A stretch of DNA of 64,000 nucleotides, from positions 1,860,001-1,924,000 of the forward strand of contig NZ_CP097253.1 of NCBI RefSeq assembly GCF_023380025.1. The letters run 5' to 3'. This DNA comes from Sphingomonas glaciei (GTDB lineage Bacteria > Pseudomonadota > Alphaproteobacteria > Sphingomonadales > Sphingomonadaceae). Below the pieces are notes generated by a model. It saw only the letters and a program-made list of their open reading frames with translations, was not told the DNA's origin and did no database searches. The position numbers were made by a program, and so were the translations under genes. Below, piece by piece: positions 1 through 8,882 of this stretch (its first letter is position 1; each line of letters begins with the position of its first letter).

Positions 1-719
1 CCGTCGGCGTCGGTGCGGAAGCGGGCACCGGCCGCGACTTCGCCGCGCTCCTTGAGCATGTTGGAGACGATCTCAAACCCGCCATTGTCGGGATACTGGT
101 AGCTCCAATACCACTGGTTGCCGATTACCTTGATCGTCAGGTCGGCGGGCGGCGGGCTGTACTGGTGGCGGATCAGGCGGATCGACGGCACCGCAATGGC
201 GACCAGCACCAGCACGGGGACCAGGGTCCAGACCACCTCGACGAAGGTGTTGTGGCTGGTCCGGCTGGGGGTCGGGTGCGCGCTGCGACGATATTTGACC
301 ATGGTCCACAGCAGCAGCACGAGAACCAGCAGGCTCATCGCCGCGCACAGCGCCAGCAGCCAGTTGTCGTGGAACGCCGACGCCTCACGGCCGACCGGGG
401 TGAACTGATCCTGCAGGCCCATCCGGCCGTCGGGCATGCCAACGCCCTTGACCGGAACCGCATGATCGAACGCCGGGGCGGCCAGGGCGCCGCCCGGGGC
501 GACTGCACTGGCGCCCGTCGCATCGACGCCCGCAGCCGGGGTCGCGCTGGCATTGGCGGCGGCAGCGTTCGGACCGGCCGGTGCTCCGGTCGTCGCGGCC
601 GGCGTCGCAGCTTGTTCCTGCGCCGCAGGTGCAGCTGGAGTCGCCGCCGTTTGTCCTTGCGCCGCCATCGGGATCATCCCCACGGCAGCAAGCGCGATCA
701 GCCCAGTTTTCAACTTCAT
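1..719 (-). CDS. coxB: Cytochrome c oxidase subunit II, N-terminal part (cut by window edge)
   Basis: Subunit II of the aa3-type oxidase carries the CuA centre that takes electrons from cytochrome c and passes them to subunit I. The visible 239 codons begin MKLKTGLIALAAVGM, a signal peptide, followed by a long Ala/Pro/Thr-rich linker. Two membrane helices follow: one around DNWLLALCAAMSLLVLVLLL, the other in VVWTLVPVLVLVAIAVPSI. The start of the periplasmic cupredoxin domain (VIGNQWYWSYQYPD) comes next. The reading frame is open to base 1, so the CuA ligands lie outside the window. Start chosen at the ATG directly before the signal peptide. The Ala/Pro-rich insert before the first helix is longer than in most CoxB proteins. 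Confidence 0.93.
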   Translation of the reverse strand, partial: MKLKTGLIALAAVGMIPMAAQGQTAATPAAPAAQEQAATPAATTGAPAGPNAAAANASATPAAGVDATGASAVAPGGALAAPAFDHAVPVKGVGMPDGRMGLQDQFTPVGREASAFHDNWLLALCAAMSLLVLVLLLWTMVKYRRSAHPTPSRTSHNTFVEVVWTLVPVLVLVAIAVPSIRLIRHQYSPPPADLTIKVIGNQWYWSYQYPDNGGFEIVSNMLKERGEVAAGARFRTDAD

Positions 720-884
720 CACGACCCCGGTCACAGGTTCAAGTCACAGGAAGGGCCCGGCCGGGCCGCCTGAAAGTGGCGGCCTTATAGGCAGGGGTGT
801 CCGCCTTCTCAAGCGCTTGTCTCTGCTCCTCTTGCACGGCACGGGATAGGTCGTCCAAAGACCAGCAGACAAAGGGGCAAGCGC

Positions 885-1469
885 ATGACCGAGCAGGAGA
901 TATTGGCCGAATTCCGGGCCGCCGAGGCGCTTCTGGAAGGGCATTTCATTCTCTCCTCAGGCCTCCGCTCCTCGCGCTACCTGCAATGCGCTCGGGTACT
1001 GATGGACCCGGCCCGGGCCGAACGCCTCGCCCGTGCGCTCGCCGATCGGATCGACCCCTCCGTCCGCGCCCGCCTCCAGGCGGTGGTCTCGCCCGCGATG
1101 GGCGGGGTCATCATCGGCCACGAGATGGGCCGCGCGCTGGGCTTGCCCGCGATGTTCGTCGAGCGGCCGACCGGCACCTTCGAGCTGCGCCGCGGCTTCC
1201 GCCTCGATCCCGGCACCCGCGTGCTGATGGTCGAGGACGTGGTCACCACCGGCCTGTCCAGCCGCGAGGCGATCAAGGCGATCGCCGACGCGGGCGGCGA
1301 AGTGATCGCCGCCGCCTCGCTGGTCGACCGCTCGAATGGCGGCGCCGACCTTGGCGTCCCCTTCACGCCGCTGATTCGCCTCGACGTCCCGACCTACGCC
1401 GCCGACGCCCTCCCCCCTGAACTCGCCGCCCTGCCCGCGATCAAACCCGGCAGCCGCGCCGCCACCTGA
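885..1469 (+). CDS. pyrE: Orotate phosphoribosyltransferase
   Basis: Joins orotate to PRPP to give orotidine 5'-phosphate in pyrimidine synthesis (cytosol). The 194-residue protein is of normal family length. The PRPP-binding loop VEDVVTTG is at residues 117-124, and [17 protein letters not shown] (from about 69) is the usual OPRTase core segment. It stands alone, divergent from coxB, with a 165-base gap between them. It is separated from pdxJ by 172 bases that contain a small hairpin, so it is probably its own transcription unit. Confidence 0.95.
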   Translation: MTEQEILAEFRAAEALLEGHFILSSGLRSSRYLQCARVLMDPARAERLARALADRIDPSVRARLQAVVSPAMGGVIIGHEMGRALGLPAMFVERPTGTFELRRGFRLDPGTRVLMVEDVVTTGLSSREAIKAIADAGGEVIAAASLVDRSNGGADLGVPFTPLIRLDVPTYAADALPPELAALPAIKPGSRAAT

Positions 1470-1544
1470 TTGAAGAGTAGGATTGCAAATGCCATGTCCG
1501 CATCATGAGGCTGAACAGATCCTGGCAGAATGAGGCGGGCTGTA

Positions 1545-1561
1545 GGTCACAGCGTGTGACC
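1545..1561 (+). terminator. Small hairpin between pyrE and pdxJ, possible terminator
   Basis: GGTCAC and GTGACC can pair around a 5-base loop and are followed by a short T-rich run (TTTGGTTT). The position, 76 bases after the pyrE stop, fits a pyrE terminator or an attenuator ahead of pdxJ. The stem is only 6 bp, so this is a weak call. Confidence 0.3.
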
Positions 1562-1641
1562 TTTGGTTTCGCGCCTCCACGGAGGAGAAAGGCACCCTGC
1601 GCCGCCAACGCCCCACCAGTGACCTTCGTGACCCCCGCGGC

Positions 1642-2370
1642 ATGACCGTTCCGCTGCGACTCGGCGTCAACATCGACCATGTCGCGACCATCCGTAACGC
1701 GCGCGGCGGCGACTTTCCCGATCCGGTCCGCGCCGCCCACGTGGCGGAAGCCGCCGGCGCGCAGGGGATTACCGCTCACCTCCGCGAAGATCGCCGCCAC
1801 ATCCGTGACGACGATCTCGTCCGCCTCAAGAATGAGATCGCGCTTCCCCTCAACCTCGAAATGGCCGCGACCGAGGAGATGCTGCGGATCGCGCTGGCGA
1901 CCCGTCCCCACGCCGCCTGCATTGTCCCCGAGAAGCGCGAAGAGCGCACCACCGAGGGCGGGCTCGACGCAGCGGGCCAGTTCAACCACCTGCGCCGCTT
2001 CGTCGACGAGCTGGGCGCAGCAGGGATCCGCGTCTCGCTGTTCATCGAGCCCGACGCCGCCCAGATCGACGCCGCCGTGCGCCTGCGCGCTCCGGTGGTC
2101 GAGCTTCACACCGGCCGCTACGCCCACCTCCCCGAGGACGGCCGCGAGGCCGAATTGAAGCGCCTCGCCGACGCCGCGGCGCTCGCCGCCAAGAACGGGA
2201 TCGAGCCCCACGCCGGCCACGGCCTGACCTACGCCAACGTCGTGCCCATCGCCGCCGTGCCCCAGTTCGCCGAGCTCAACATCGGCCACTTCCTGATCGG
2301 CGAGGCGATCTTCGTCGGCCTCGAGGCCAGCATCCGCCGCATGCGCGACCTGATGGACAGCGCGCGTTGA
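1642..2370 (+). CDS. pdxJ: Pyridoxine 5'-phosphate synthase
   Basis: Last ring-forming step of DXP-dependent vitamin B6 synthesis: condenses 1-deoxyxylulose 5-phosphate with 3-amino-2-oxopropyl phosphate. Its 242 residues show the PdxJ signatures: [14 protein letters not shown] near residue 10, [13 protein letters not shown] near residue 195, and [14 protein letters not shown] near the C terminus. The stop overlaps the TTG start of acpS (TTGA), and acpS abuts lepB. This gives the compact pdxJ-acpS-lepB unit familiar in alphaproteobacteria. Confidence 0.95.
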   Translation: MTVPLRLGVNIDHVATIRNARGGDFPDPVRAAHVAEAAGAQGITAHLREDRRHIRDDDLVRLKNEIALPLNLEMAATEEMLRIALATRPHAACIVPEKREERTTEGGLDAAGQFNHLRRFVDELGAAGIRVSLFIEPDAAQIDAAVRLRAPVVELHTGRYAHLPEDGREAELKRLADAAALAAKNGIEPHAGHGLTYANVVPIAAVPQFAELNIGHFLIGEAIFVGLEASIRRMRDLMDSAR

Positions 2371-2777
2371 TCGTCGGCCTCGGTTCGGACCTCTGCAACA
2401 TCGAGCGGATCCAGAATTCGGTCGACCGGTTCGGTGACCGCTTCCTCCGGCGCGTTTTCACCGAACGCGAGCAGGCCAAGGCCGCGCGCCGCCCGTTCAC
2501 CGCCGCCGGGACGCTCGCCAAGCGGTTCGCCGCCAAGGAAGCCTTTTCCAAGGCGGTCGGCACCGGCTTCAAGCGCGGCGTGTTCATGAAGGATATCGGG
2601 GTGGTCAATCTGCCAAGCGGCGCACCCACTCTACAACTGACCGGAGGCGCGGCCGAGCGCCTTGACGCGCTCACCCCTCCGGGCCACGCCATGCGGGTGC
2701 ATCTGACGATGACCGACGACCATCCCTGGGCGCAGGCTTTCGTCATTCTCGAAGCCGTGCCGATTGCGGAGACTTAA
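2367..2777 (+). CDS. acpS: Holo-[acyl-carrier-protein] synthase
   Basis: Transfers the 4'-phosphopantetheine arm from coenzyme A to acyl carrier protein. The 136-residue protein begins with the family motif [14 protein letters not shown] (Asp8 is a metal ligand) and has [15 protein letters not shown] around residue 52, the second catalytic segment. The start is a TTG overlapping the pdxJ stop; no ATG lies nearby that would keep the essential GSD motif. Translation is therefore probably coupled to pdxJ. Confidence 0.93.
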   Translation: MIVGLGSDLCNIERIQNSVDRFGDRFLRRVFTEREQAKAARRPFTAAGTLAKRFAAKEAFSKAVGTGFKRGVFMKDIGVVNLPSGAPTLQLTGGAAERLDALTPPGHAMRVHLTMTDDHPWAQAFVILEAVPIAET

Positions 2778-3656
2778 GTGAGCGAGACCGTCCTCAACCA
2801 GGGCCAGGCGCCCGACACTCCGGCCGCGCCGCCCGCTGAGGCCAAGAAGGACTCCGCCCTGTGGCGTGAGATCAAGGGTATCTTCTGGGTGCTGGTCGCG
2901 GTGCTGCTGTTCCACAGCCTGGTCGCCAAGCCGTTCTACATCCCGTCGGAGTCGATGATGCCCGGCCTGCTCAAGGGTGATCGGCTGGTGGTCAGCAAAT
3001 ATGCCTATGGCTGGTCGTGGGTGTCCCCCAGCTTCCACCTCTGGCCCGAACAGAAGGGCCGCCTGTGGGGCAGCCTGCCCAAGGCCGGCGACGTGGTCAT
3101 CGTCACTCCGCCGGGCCTGCGCGAAGACTATATCAAGCGGGTGATCGGCCTGCCCGGCGACACCGTCGAGGTGCGCGGCGGCCGCCTGATCCTGAATGGC
3201 ATTCCGGTCCGCCAGCAGCGCCTGCCCAATCGCTTGGTCCCGGTCGACGACAATGCGCCGTGCGGCGTCGAGCAGTTCGCCGGCCGCCTGGTCCAACAGC
3301 CGGGCGGCGGCTTTGCCTGCTCGCTTCCGATCGTTCGCGAGACTCTGCCCAACGGCGCTGTCTACGACACCGTCGACCTCGGGCCGAGCGTCGGCGACGA
3401 TTATCCGCCGGTGAAGGTGCCCGCCGACCACGTCTTTCTGATGGGCGACAATCGCGACCGCAGTGCCGACAGCCGCTTTGCGCTGGGGCCGGTCGAGAAT
3501 GGGCTCGGCGGGCCGGTGCCCTATGAGAATATCGGCGGCCGCGCCGAGTTCATCACTTTCAGCCTCGACGGCTCTGCCAGCTGGTGGAACCCGATCAGCT
3601 GGCTGACGTCCCTGCGCGGTGGACGCGCAGGGACCAGTCTCCGCTCGGGGGTTTAG
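2778..3656 (+). CDS. lepB: Signal peptidase I
   Basis: Inner-membrane Ser/Lys protease that removes signal peptides from Sec and Tat substrates. GTG start directly after the acpS stop. There is one membrane helix (about residues 34-50), then box B PSESMMPGL with the catalytic Ser59, box D DYIKRVIGLPGDTVEV with Lys120, and box E GDNRDRSADSRF near residue 223. Length 292 is normal for proteobacteria. In many relatives rnc and era follow lepB; here the next gene is a convergent FKBP, so that operon is broken at this point. Confidence 0.95.
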   Translation: MSETVLNQGQAPDTPAAPPAEAKKDSALWREIKGIFWVLVAVLLFHSLVAKPFYIPSESMMPGLLKGDRLVVSKYAYGWSWVSPSFHLWPEQKGRLWGSLPKAGDVVIVTPPGLREDYIKRVIGLPGDTVEVRGGRLILNGIPVRQQRLPNRLVPVDDNAPCGVEQFAGRLVQQPGGGFACSLPIVRETLPNGAVYDTVDLGPSVGDDYPPVKVPADHVFLMGDNRDRSADSRFALGPVENGLGGPVPYENIGGRAEFITFSLDGSASWWNPISWLTSLRGGRAGTSLRSGV

Positions 3657-3659
3657 CCC

Positions 3660-4208
3660 TTACTGGCCCCGTTCGGGGGCCGGACCCGGCGGCGGGGGAA
3701 CCTCGGCGCCCGGCGGGAGCGGCTGGGCACCCTGCGCACCAAGCTGCGCCGCCGCGTTCTGGACCACGCGCTTGATCGTGATGTCGAAGTCGAGCGGGCT
3801 GTTGGCCGGGATCGGCGAGCCCGGAGGCGGGTTGGCGCCATAGGCCAGCTCGCCTGGGATGCGGACCTTGTAGCGGCCATTCGGCTGCATGTTCTGGAGC
3901 GCTTCGGCAAAGCCCGGGACGACCTGCTGCACCAGCAGCGGCGCATCCTGCGCTTCGTCGAACTTGGTCCCGTCCGGCAGTGTCCCGACATAATCGATGA
4001 TCACGCCGTCCTGCGGCCCGATGATCGCGCCCTCGCCGGCCTTGATCGTGCGGATCTGGACGCCGGTGGCGGTGGTCTTCGGACCCATCTGCCCGGCCCC
4101 GGCAAAGGCCAGCGCCGCGCCGGCGATCACCAGCAGGATGAGTCCGAAGGCAAGCCGCAGCCGGGTAGCGCTGGCGACGGGGCGAATGGGAACCTGGGTG
4201 GCGCTCAT
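3660..4208 (-). CDS. FKBP-type peptidyl-prolyl cis-trans isomerase, membrane-anchored or exported
   Basis: Prolyl isomerase / chaperone acting in the envelope. An N-terminal hydrophobic segment (LRLAFGLILLVIAGAALAFA) looks like a signal anchor. It is followed by an FKBP domain with DGVIIDYVGTLPDGTKFDEA, VVPGFAEALQNM and LAYGANPPPGSPIPANSPL, then a Pro/Gln-rich tail. I chose the ATG at 4208, which has AGGA about 10 bases upstream, rather than the ATG 30 bases further out. It lies downstream of rpsU, beyond a terminator, and converges on lepB. Confidence 0.88.
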   Translation of the reverse strand: MSATQVPIRPVASATRLRLAFGLILLVIAGAALAFAGAGQMGPKTTATGVQIRTIKAGEGAIIGPQDGVIIDYVGTLPDGTKFDEAQDAPLLVQQVVPGFAEALQNMQPNGRYKVRIPGELAYGANPPPGSPIPANSPLDFDITIKRVVQNAAAQLGAQGAQPLPPGAEVPPPPGPAPERGQ

Positions 4209-4241
4209 CAGATGATCATCCTGTGGCGGAGGGCACAAATG

Positions 4242-4268
4242 GAAAGGCCGCCCGGTAAGGGGCGGCCT
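4242..4268 (-). terminator. Intrinsic terminator of rpsU
   Basis: On the minus strand GGCCGCCC and GGGCGGCC pair around a 6-base loop, followed by TTTCC. It begins about 34 bases past the rpsU stop, so it should end the rpsU transcript before the FKBP gene. Confidence 0.65.
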
Positions 4269-4301
4269 CCGTATGGGTCAAGGAAAAGCGTCTCGGCGCT
4301 C

Positions 4302-4508
4302 TTACCGTGCACCCTCGCGCTCGGCGCGCTTGCGCTCGAGCTTGCGGGCGCGGCGGATGGCGGCAGCGCGCTCGCGGGCGCGCTTTTCCGACGGCTTCTC
4401 GTAGTGACGGCGCAGCTTCATCTCGCGGTAGACGCCTTCGCGCTGCAGCTTCTTCTTGAGCGCGCGCAGCGCCTGATCGACATTATTGTCGCGAACGATG
4501 ATTTGCAT
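4302..4508 (-). CDS. rpsU: 30S ribosomal protein S21
   Basis: Small basic protein of the 30S subunit that takes part in mRNA binding at initiation. The 68 residues begin [20 protein letters not shown] and end in an Arg/Lys-rich helix, as expected for S21. Monocistronic: divergent from the L,D-transpeptidase gene and followed by a strong hairpin terminator. Confidence 0.95.
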   Translation of the reverse strand: MQIIVRDNNVDQALRALKKKLQREGVYREMKLRRHYEKPSEKRARERAAAIRRARKLERKRAEREGAR

Positions 4509-4811
4509 AAAAGGTCCGTCACTCCATTGTCTCTAGGTTGCGCCCACGCCGCCCCATAAGAAAGGCGGCTAGGCATCGCACTGCTGTTCCCGGGGGAATA
4601 TGCTGCAGGCGACCAAAGCGGCTCCTCGCGCAACCAGGGTCGCGCCGGAAGTGGGAGCCCCTAACAGCGGATGGCCGATTCGACAACCCACGGGGCCCTC
4701 ATGCGACGAAGCGACTGCCCGGTGCGCCCGGAATGGGCAATGGTTATCGCCTGTTAACCTATTGCCGTGTATAGGCTTTTCCTGTTCCCGGATTCAACAG
4801 GAGGGCCTTGG
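4509..4811. other. Intergenic region between rpsU and an L,D-transpeptidase gene
   Basis: About 300 bases between divergent starts, which must hold both promoters. I see no convincing -35/-10 pair, no repeat and no small gene. The only clear element is the AGGAGGG ribosome binding site at 4799-4805. Confidence 0.5.
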
Positions 4812-5519
4812 GTGACCATCAATCGCCGTGACATGCTGCGCCATTTGGGTCTTGGTGGCGGCGCTGTGCTCCTATCCGGAGCCGCGCTGGCCGCTGACCT
4901 GCCCGGCCTGCTTGCCGGGCCGAAGCCGCTGATCGGCGAGCCGCTGATGCCGGTCGCCCCGGTTGCACCCATCGCCACGGTGTCGAGCAGCCCGGTCGGG
5001 CCGATCGGCGTCGATCCGCAGCTGTTCGCGCGGGCCAGGGCCGCGCTGGAGCGGCACCGGACGACGCTTCGCCATACCGACCGGATCGGCATCGCGGACT
5101 TTTCCTCGCCCAGCCGCGACCCGCGCTTCCACGTCGTCGACATGGCCACCGGCCAGGTCACCAGCCACCGCGTCGCCCACGGCCGCGGCTCGGATCGCGG
5201 CCACACCGGCTTCCTCGAGCATTTCTCCAACGATTTCGGAAGCAATGCGACGTCGAACGGCGCCTATTCGACCGCCGACTTCTACCACGGCAAATACGGC
5301 CTCTCGATGCGGTTGAACGGGCTCGATTGGAGTAACAACAATGCGCTCGGCCGCGCCATCGTCGCGCATCAGGCCTGGTATGCCGAGCCCGACATGATCG
5401 GGATCCACGGCAAGCTCGGCCGCTCTGAAGGCTGCTTCGCCTTCGGCCGCGACAGTCACTTCGAGGTGATGCGGACGCTGGGCGACGGGCGGATGATCTA
5501 CGCGGACAAGTTGGCCTGA
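4812..5519 (+). CDS. Murein L,D-transpeptidase catalytic domain family protein (YkuD_2-like), exported
   Basis: Probable periplasmic peptidoglycan-acting enzyme of the Cys-dependent L,D-transpeptidase fold. The GTG at 4812 is preferred over the ATG at 4767 because AGGAGGG sits 6 bases before it and the product then starts right before a Tat-like signal (NRRDMLRHLGLGGG). The mature part contains SRDPRFHVVDMATG, GAYSTADFYHGKYG and the catalytic block HGKLGRSEGCFAFG (the His and Cys of the H..SxGC motif). Length 235. It converges on a second, unrelated L,D-transpeptidase gene. Confidence 0.85.
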   Translation: MTINRRDMLRHLGLGGGAVLLSGAALAADLPGLLAGPKPLIGEPLMPVAPVAPIATVSSSPVGPIGVDPQLFARARAALERHRTTLRHTDRIGIADFSSPSRDPRFHVVDMATGQVTSHRVAHGRGSDRGHTGFLEHFSNDFGSNATSNGAYSTADFYHGKYGLSMRLNGLDWSNNNALGRAIVAHQAWYAEPDMIGIHGKLGRSEGCFAFGRDSHFEVMRTLGDGRMIYADKLA

Positions 5520-5555
5520 TCGGGCTCCGGCCAGCGGTTCACCACAGCAGTTCTG

Positions 5556-5596
5556 AGAAAAAGGGAGCGCCGGCCAGCCAGCCGGCGCTCCCTTTA
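5556..5596. terminator. Bidirectional terminator between two L,D-transpeptidase genes
   Basis: A perfect 12-bp stem, GGGAGCGCCGGC (5563-5574) with GCCGGCGCTCCC (5581-5592), and a 6-base loop. It is preceded by AAAAA and followed by TTTAT, so it has a T-tract on either strand and can serve both convergent genes. Confidence 0.85.
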
Positions 5597-5601
5597 TCGT
5601 A

Positions 5602-6948
5602 TCAGCGTGCGGCTGAACGGACCGGCGGCTTGGCGCCACCGTCGCGGTCGTTGAGCGCTGCCCGGACCGGCGCGTCGCGCTTGTAGAGGTCGGTGTACTT
5701 GACGATGCTGCCGTCGGTCAGCGCGGCGACCGAGAAATAGACGATATAGACCGGCACCGGCTTCACGAAGGTCGGCATGACCGTCTTTTTGCTGTCCAGC
5801 GCCGCGTCGATCTTGGCCCGGTCCCAGTCGCCGCCATCGTCGCTCAGCAGTTCGGCGGCGAGGTCCAGGACATTCTCGGTCCGGATGCAACCGTGGCTGA
5901 AGAAGCGGTTCTGCGAATCGAACAGCCCGCGATTGTTGGTGTCGTGGAGGAAGATTGCATGCTCGTTCGCCATGGTGAACTTGATCTTGCCCAGCGCATT
6001 GCTCGGCCCCGGCGGCTGGCGCCAGCGCTGGACCTTGCCGTCCTTGCCCTTGACCGCGACATAGCCCGCCTTGCCCGCGACGCTCGCCGACAAGCTCTTG
6101 GGCACTTCCCACCAAGGATTGAGATGCACACCGGTGGCCAGCACCGACAGCTGCGGTGTCGGGGTCTTGGGAGCGCCGGCGATCGCGCGGTGCTTCCAGC
6201 GGGTGACGCTGTTCTCGACCAGGGTCGCATGCTCGCCCGGCACGTTGACGATGATGTAGCGGCTGCCAAGGTCGCGCGGCAGCCAGCGCCAGCGGTCCAT
6301 GTTGAGCCGGATCGCGCCGACCGTGCCGGCGTCCTTCTTGTCGGCCATGGCGAGCGCGTTCTTGAGCGACCCATATTGCGGATGGGTCGGGAGCAGCCCG
6401 TTCAGCGTCGCGGTAACGCTGCCAGCGGCAAGCGCGGCGTCGAGCAGCTGGCGGCTGCGTCCTTCCGGCAGGTCGGGGTCGCGGACGAACCACTGGACCC
6501 GAGCCGCGCCGCGGACATGGCCAAGCGCCAGGTCGCGGACGACCAACGGCCAGACGGTGTTGGCGGCCGCGCTGATCTGCGCGGAATCGCCAGTCTTGAG
6601 CGCGGCCTCGAGTAGCGCCGGGCTATAGTCGCGCGGGTCCAGCCCCTCGCTGCCGATCGCGCGGACGAAGCTGAGCAGTTCCGCCGCCGGGGCCGCCGAC
6701 CATATCGCTGGCGGCAGTTCGGGGACTGGCTGGGGCGCAAGCGGCTCGGCGGTGGTGGCCGGCGGCGGAGTGAGCGCGGGAGCGGGAGCGGGGGTGGCGG
6801 CGCGAGGCGCGAGCGGGTCGACCGCTGGCTGCACCTGCACCGCGGTGCCGAGCGGGGTGGCGGGTGCAGTGCTTACCGGACGGGTCTGTGCCCCGGCCGT
6901 TCCGGCACTCACCATCAGCAAAACCAAGATCGCCGCTCGACCGCTCAT
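5602..6948 (-). CDS. L,D-transpeptidase, YcbB/LdtD-like
   Basis: Periplasmic enzyme expected to form 3-3 crosslinks in peptidoglycan through a catalytic Cys. From the ATG at 6948 the 448-residue product starts with a signal peptide (MSGRAAILVLLMVSAGTAGA). Then come a Pro/Ala-rich linker, a scaffold region (YSPALLEAALKTG), and the YkuD domain with NRFFSHGCIRTENVLDLAAEL, which carries the catalytic His and Cys. The open frame extends to 7203, but that extension lacks a signal peptide and looks like noncoding translation. SHGCIRT instead of the common SxGCIRV is a small variation. Confidence 0.88.
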   Translation of the reverse strand: MSGRAAILVLLMVSAGTAGAQTRPVSTAPATPLGTAVQVQPAVDPLAPRAATPAPAPALTPPPATTAEPLAPQPVPELPPAIWSAAPAAELLSFVRAIGSEGLDPRDYSPALLEAALKTGDSAQISAAANTVWPLVVRDLALGHVRGAARVQWFVRDPDLPEGRSRQLLDAALAAGSVTATLNGLLPTHPQYGSLKNALAMADKKDAGTVGAIRLNMDRWRWLPRDLGSRYIIVNVPGEHATLVENSVTRWKHRAIAGAPKTPTPQLSVLATGVHLNPWWEVPKSLSASVAGKAGYVAVKGKDGKVQRWRQPPGPSNALGKIKFTMANEHAIFLHDTNNRGLFDSQNRFFSHGCIRTENVLDLAAELLSDDGGDWDRAKIDAALDSKKTVMPTFVKPVPVYIVYFSVAALTDGSIVKYTDLYKRDAPVRAALNDRDGGAKPPVRSAAR

Positions 6949-7178
6949 CGCCCGTTTACCCCTAACCACTTCGCCAGGCTCTCTGCCCTCCTCTCCTGTT
7001 ACCGAAGATGAACGCTTTTCTCCAGTGTCCGCAGGGCAACAAAAGCACATCCTTCGACGCGCTTTGTCCAGTAACACCCACGACTTAGCCCGGTCTGGCG
7101 TTTCGCTTCCAGATGCTCCATAGCGCCCAGCCGGCCGGGCGGTTGAACCCCGGGCCAGCCCTCCAGGAGTATAGTGAC

Positions 7179-7493
7179 GTGCCGATCGATGCCCGCATCG
7201 CAAAAGACCCGTCGGGTGCCGAGCGCCGCGGTCAGCCGCGTTCGGCCGTCGAGCTCGACGCGCACGTCCGCGAAATGGGCACCACCGGCACCGAAGCCCG
7301 CGTGCTCAACATCTCCAGCGACGGCTTCATGGCCGAGACCAGCACCGAGCATGAGGTCGGCGCGCGGGTGTGGTTGATCCTGCCGGGACGCGAACGCGCC
7401 AGCGCCATCGTCCGCTGGACCGCCGCCGGCAAGCTTGGCGCCCAGTTCGCCGAACCGCTGAGCGAGGAATCGCTGGCGCAGATCGGCGGCTGA
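7179..7493 (+). CDS. PilZ domain protein
   Basis: Small (104 residues) single-domain PilZ protein, a likely cyclic di-GMP receptor. It shows the two binding motifs: ERRGQPRSAVEL (RxxxR) near the N terminus and NISSDGF (N/DxSxxG) about 27 residues later. GTG start at 7179, chosen because AGGAG lies 9 bases upstream; the open frame starts earlier, at 7113. No partner gene is adjacent. A diguanylate cyclase gene lies elsewhere in the window (33421-34002). Confidence 0.82.
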   Translation: MPIDARIAKDPSGAERRGQPRSAVELDAHVREMGTTGTEARVLNISSDGFMAETSTEHEVGARVWLILPGRERASAIVRWTAAGKLGAQFAEPLSEESLAQIGG

Positions 7494-7500
7494 CTGGTCC

Positions 7501-8154
7501 TCAGCGCTGGGTTGGGCCGATCTTGGCCAGCGCCCGTTGTACGGTCGGCATGATTCCCGTCACCATCCGCTTGATGCCTTCGAAATTGGGATGCACCCCG
7601 TCGCCTAGAAGCAGCGCGCGATTGCCGACCACGCCCTGCAGGATGAACGGGTAAAGCTCCGCATCATATTTGCGCGCGAGCGTAGGGAAGATCGCCTCGT
7701 AGCGCTGGCGGTAGTCGGGGCCGAGGTTCGGCGCCGCCAGCATGCCGGCGACCAGTACCGGGATGTCCTGCCGCTTCAGTTCGGCCAGGATCGCATCGAG
7801 ATTGGCCTCGGTGACCTTGGGATCGACCCCGCGCAGCATGTCGTTGGCGCCCAGTTCGACGATTGCGAGATCGGGCTTCGCGCCCATCCGCTGCAGCGTC
7901 CAGGCAAGCCGGGCCCGGCCGCCCGCGGTGGTGTCGCCCGACACGCCCGCGTCGCGCACCCGCGCCTTGACGCCATGACGCCTCAGCGCATCCTCCAGCT
8001 GGGGCGCGAAGCCCAGTCCGCGGCCGAGGCCATAGCCGGCGGTCAGACTGTCGCCGAAAGCGAGGATCAGCGGACCTTCGCTATTCGACGAAGGGACCTG
8101 TGCGCTCGCCGGAACGGCGGCAAAAAGGGCGGGGAGAAGGAGCCAGCGGAGCAT
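7501..8154 (-). CDS. tesA: Arylesterase / lysophospholipase, SGNH hydrolase (TesA-like)
   Basis: Exported GDSL-family esterase. Signal peptide MLRWLLLPALFAAVPASAQ, then block I GDSLTAGYGLG (Ser), block II VSGDTTAGG (Gly), block III GANDMLRG (Asn) and block V DGVHPNFEG (Asp/His). Length 217 matches TesA. Divergent from an ABC transporter pair exactly as tesA / ybbA-ybbP in E. coli, which supports the assignment; substrate preference cannot be read from sequence. Confidence 0.9.
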   Translation of the reverse strand: MLRWLLLPALFAAVPASAQVPSSNSEGPLILAFGDSLTAGYGLGRGLGFAPQLEDALRRHGVKARVRDAGVSGDTTAGGRARLAWTLQRMGAKPDLAIVELGANDMLRGVDPKVTEANLDAILAELKRQDIPVLVAGMLAAPNLGPDYRQRYEAIFPTLARKYDAELYPFILQGVVGNRALLLGDGVHPNFEGIKRMVTGIMPTVQRALAKIGPTQR

Positions 8155-8210
8155 CCCTGACCATCTAGGCCATTGTGGCTCCCCTTCAAGCTTCCTAGCT
8201 GCTGCGTCTG

Positions 8211-8882
8211 ATGACCCAACCGCTGATCCAACTCGACGAGGTTCGCCTCACCCTTGGCCAAGGCGCTGCCCGTACCGAGATCCTTCGCGGGATCTCCCTC
8301 AGTATCGAAGAAGGCGAAACCGTTGCCGTGCTGGGCGCCTCGGGTTCCGGCAAGAGTTCGCTGATGTCGATCATCGCCGGGCTCGAAAAGGCTTCGGCGG
8401 GCAGCGTGCGCGTGCTTGGCGAGGACATGGGCGCGCTGGGCGAAGACCAGTTGGCGAGGCTCCGGGGCCGGTCGATCGGCGTGGTGCTGCAGGCCTTCCA
8501 CCTGCTTCCGACGATGACCGCCCTGCAGAACGTGATGGTGCCGATGGAACTGGTTGGCGCGCCTGACCCGCGCGACCGTGCCCAGGCCGAGCTTGCCGCG
8601 GTCGGTCTTGCCGCCCGCGAAAATCATTATCCGGCGCAATTGTCGGGCGGGGAGCAACAGCGCGTTGCCATCGCCCGCGCCACGGCGCCGGCGCCCAAGC
8701 TGCTGCTGGCGGACGAGCCGACCGGCAATCTCGACGCCGCCACGGGGGCCAAGATCATCGACCTGCTGTTCGACCGGGTCGCCGCGGCGGGCGCGGGGCT
8801 GGTAGTGATCACTCACGATCCCGCCGTCGCCGAGCGCGCAGGGCGGGTGCTGCGGATCGCCGACGGGCGACTGGCCGCGTGA
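8211..8882 (+). CDS. ybbA: ABC transporter ATP-binding protein, YbbA/LolD type
   Basis: ATPase of a MacB/Lol-type ABC system. Walker [11 protein letters not shown] (about residue 42), Q-loop [16 protein letters not shown], signature [14 protein letters not shown], Walker [13 protein letters not shown] and H-loop VVITHD are all intact. Its stop overlaps the start of the permease gene (GTGA), so the two are translationally coupled. Orthology to E. coli YbbA rests on the neighbours. Confidence 0.9.
   Translation: MTQPLIQLDEVRLTLGQGAARTEILRGISLSIEEGETVAVLGASGSGKSSLMSIIAGLEKASAGSVRVLGEDMGALGEDQLARLRGRSIGVVLQAFHLLPTMTALQNVMVPMELVGAPDPRDRAQAELAAVGLAARENHYPAQLSGGEQQRVAIARATAPAPKLLLADEPTGNLDAATGAKIIDLLFDRVAAAGAGLVVITHDPAVAERAGRVLRIADGRLAA

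Noticed and set aside
1470..1641. Riboswitch (TPP, glycine, SAM, FMN) before pdxJ
   Set aside because: None of the consensus core sequences of these classes could be matched by eye.
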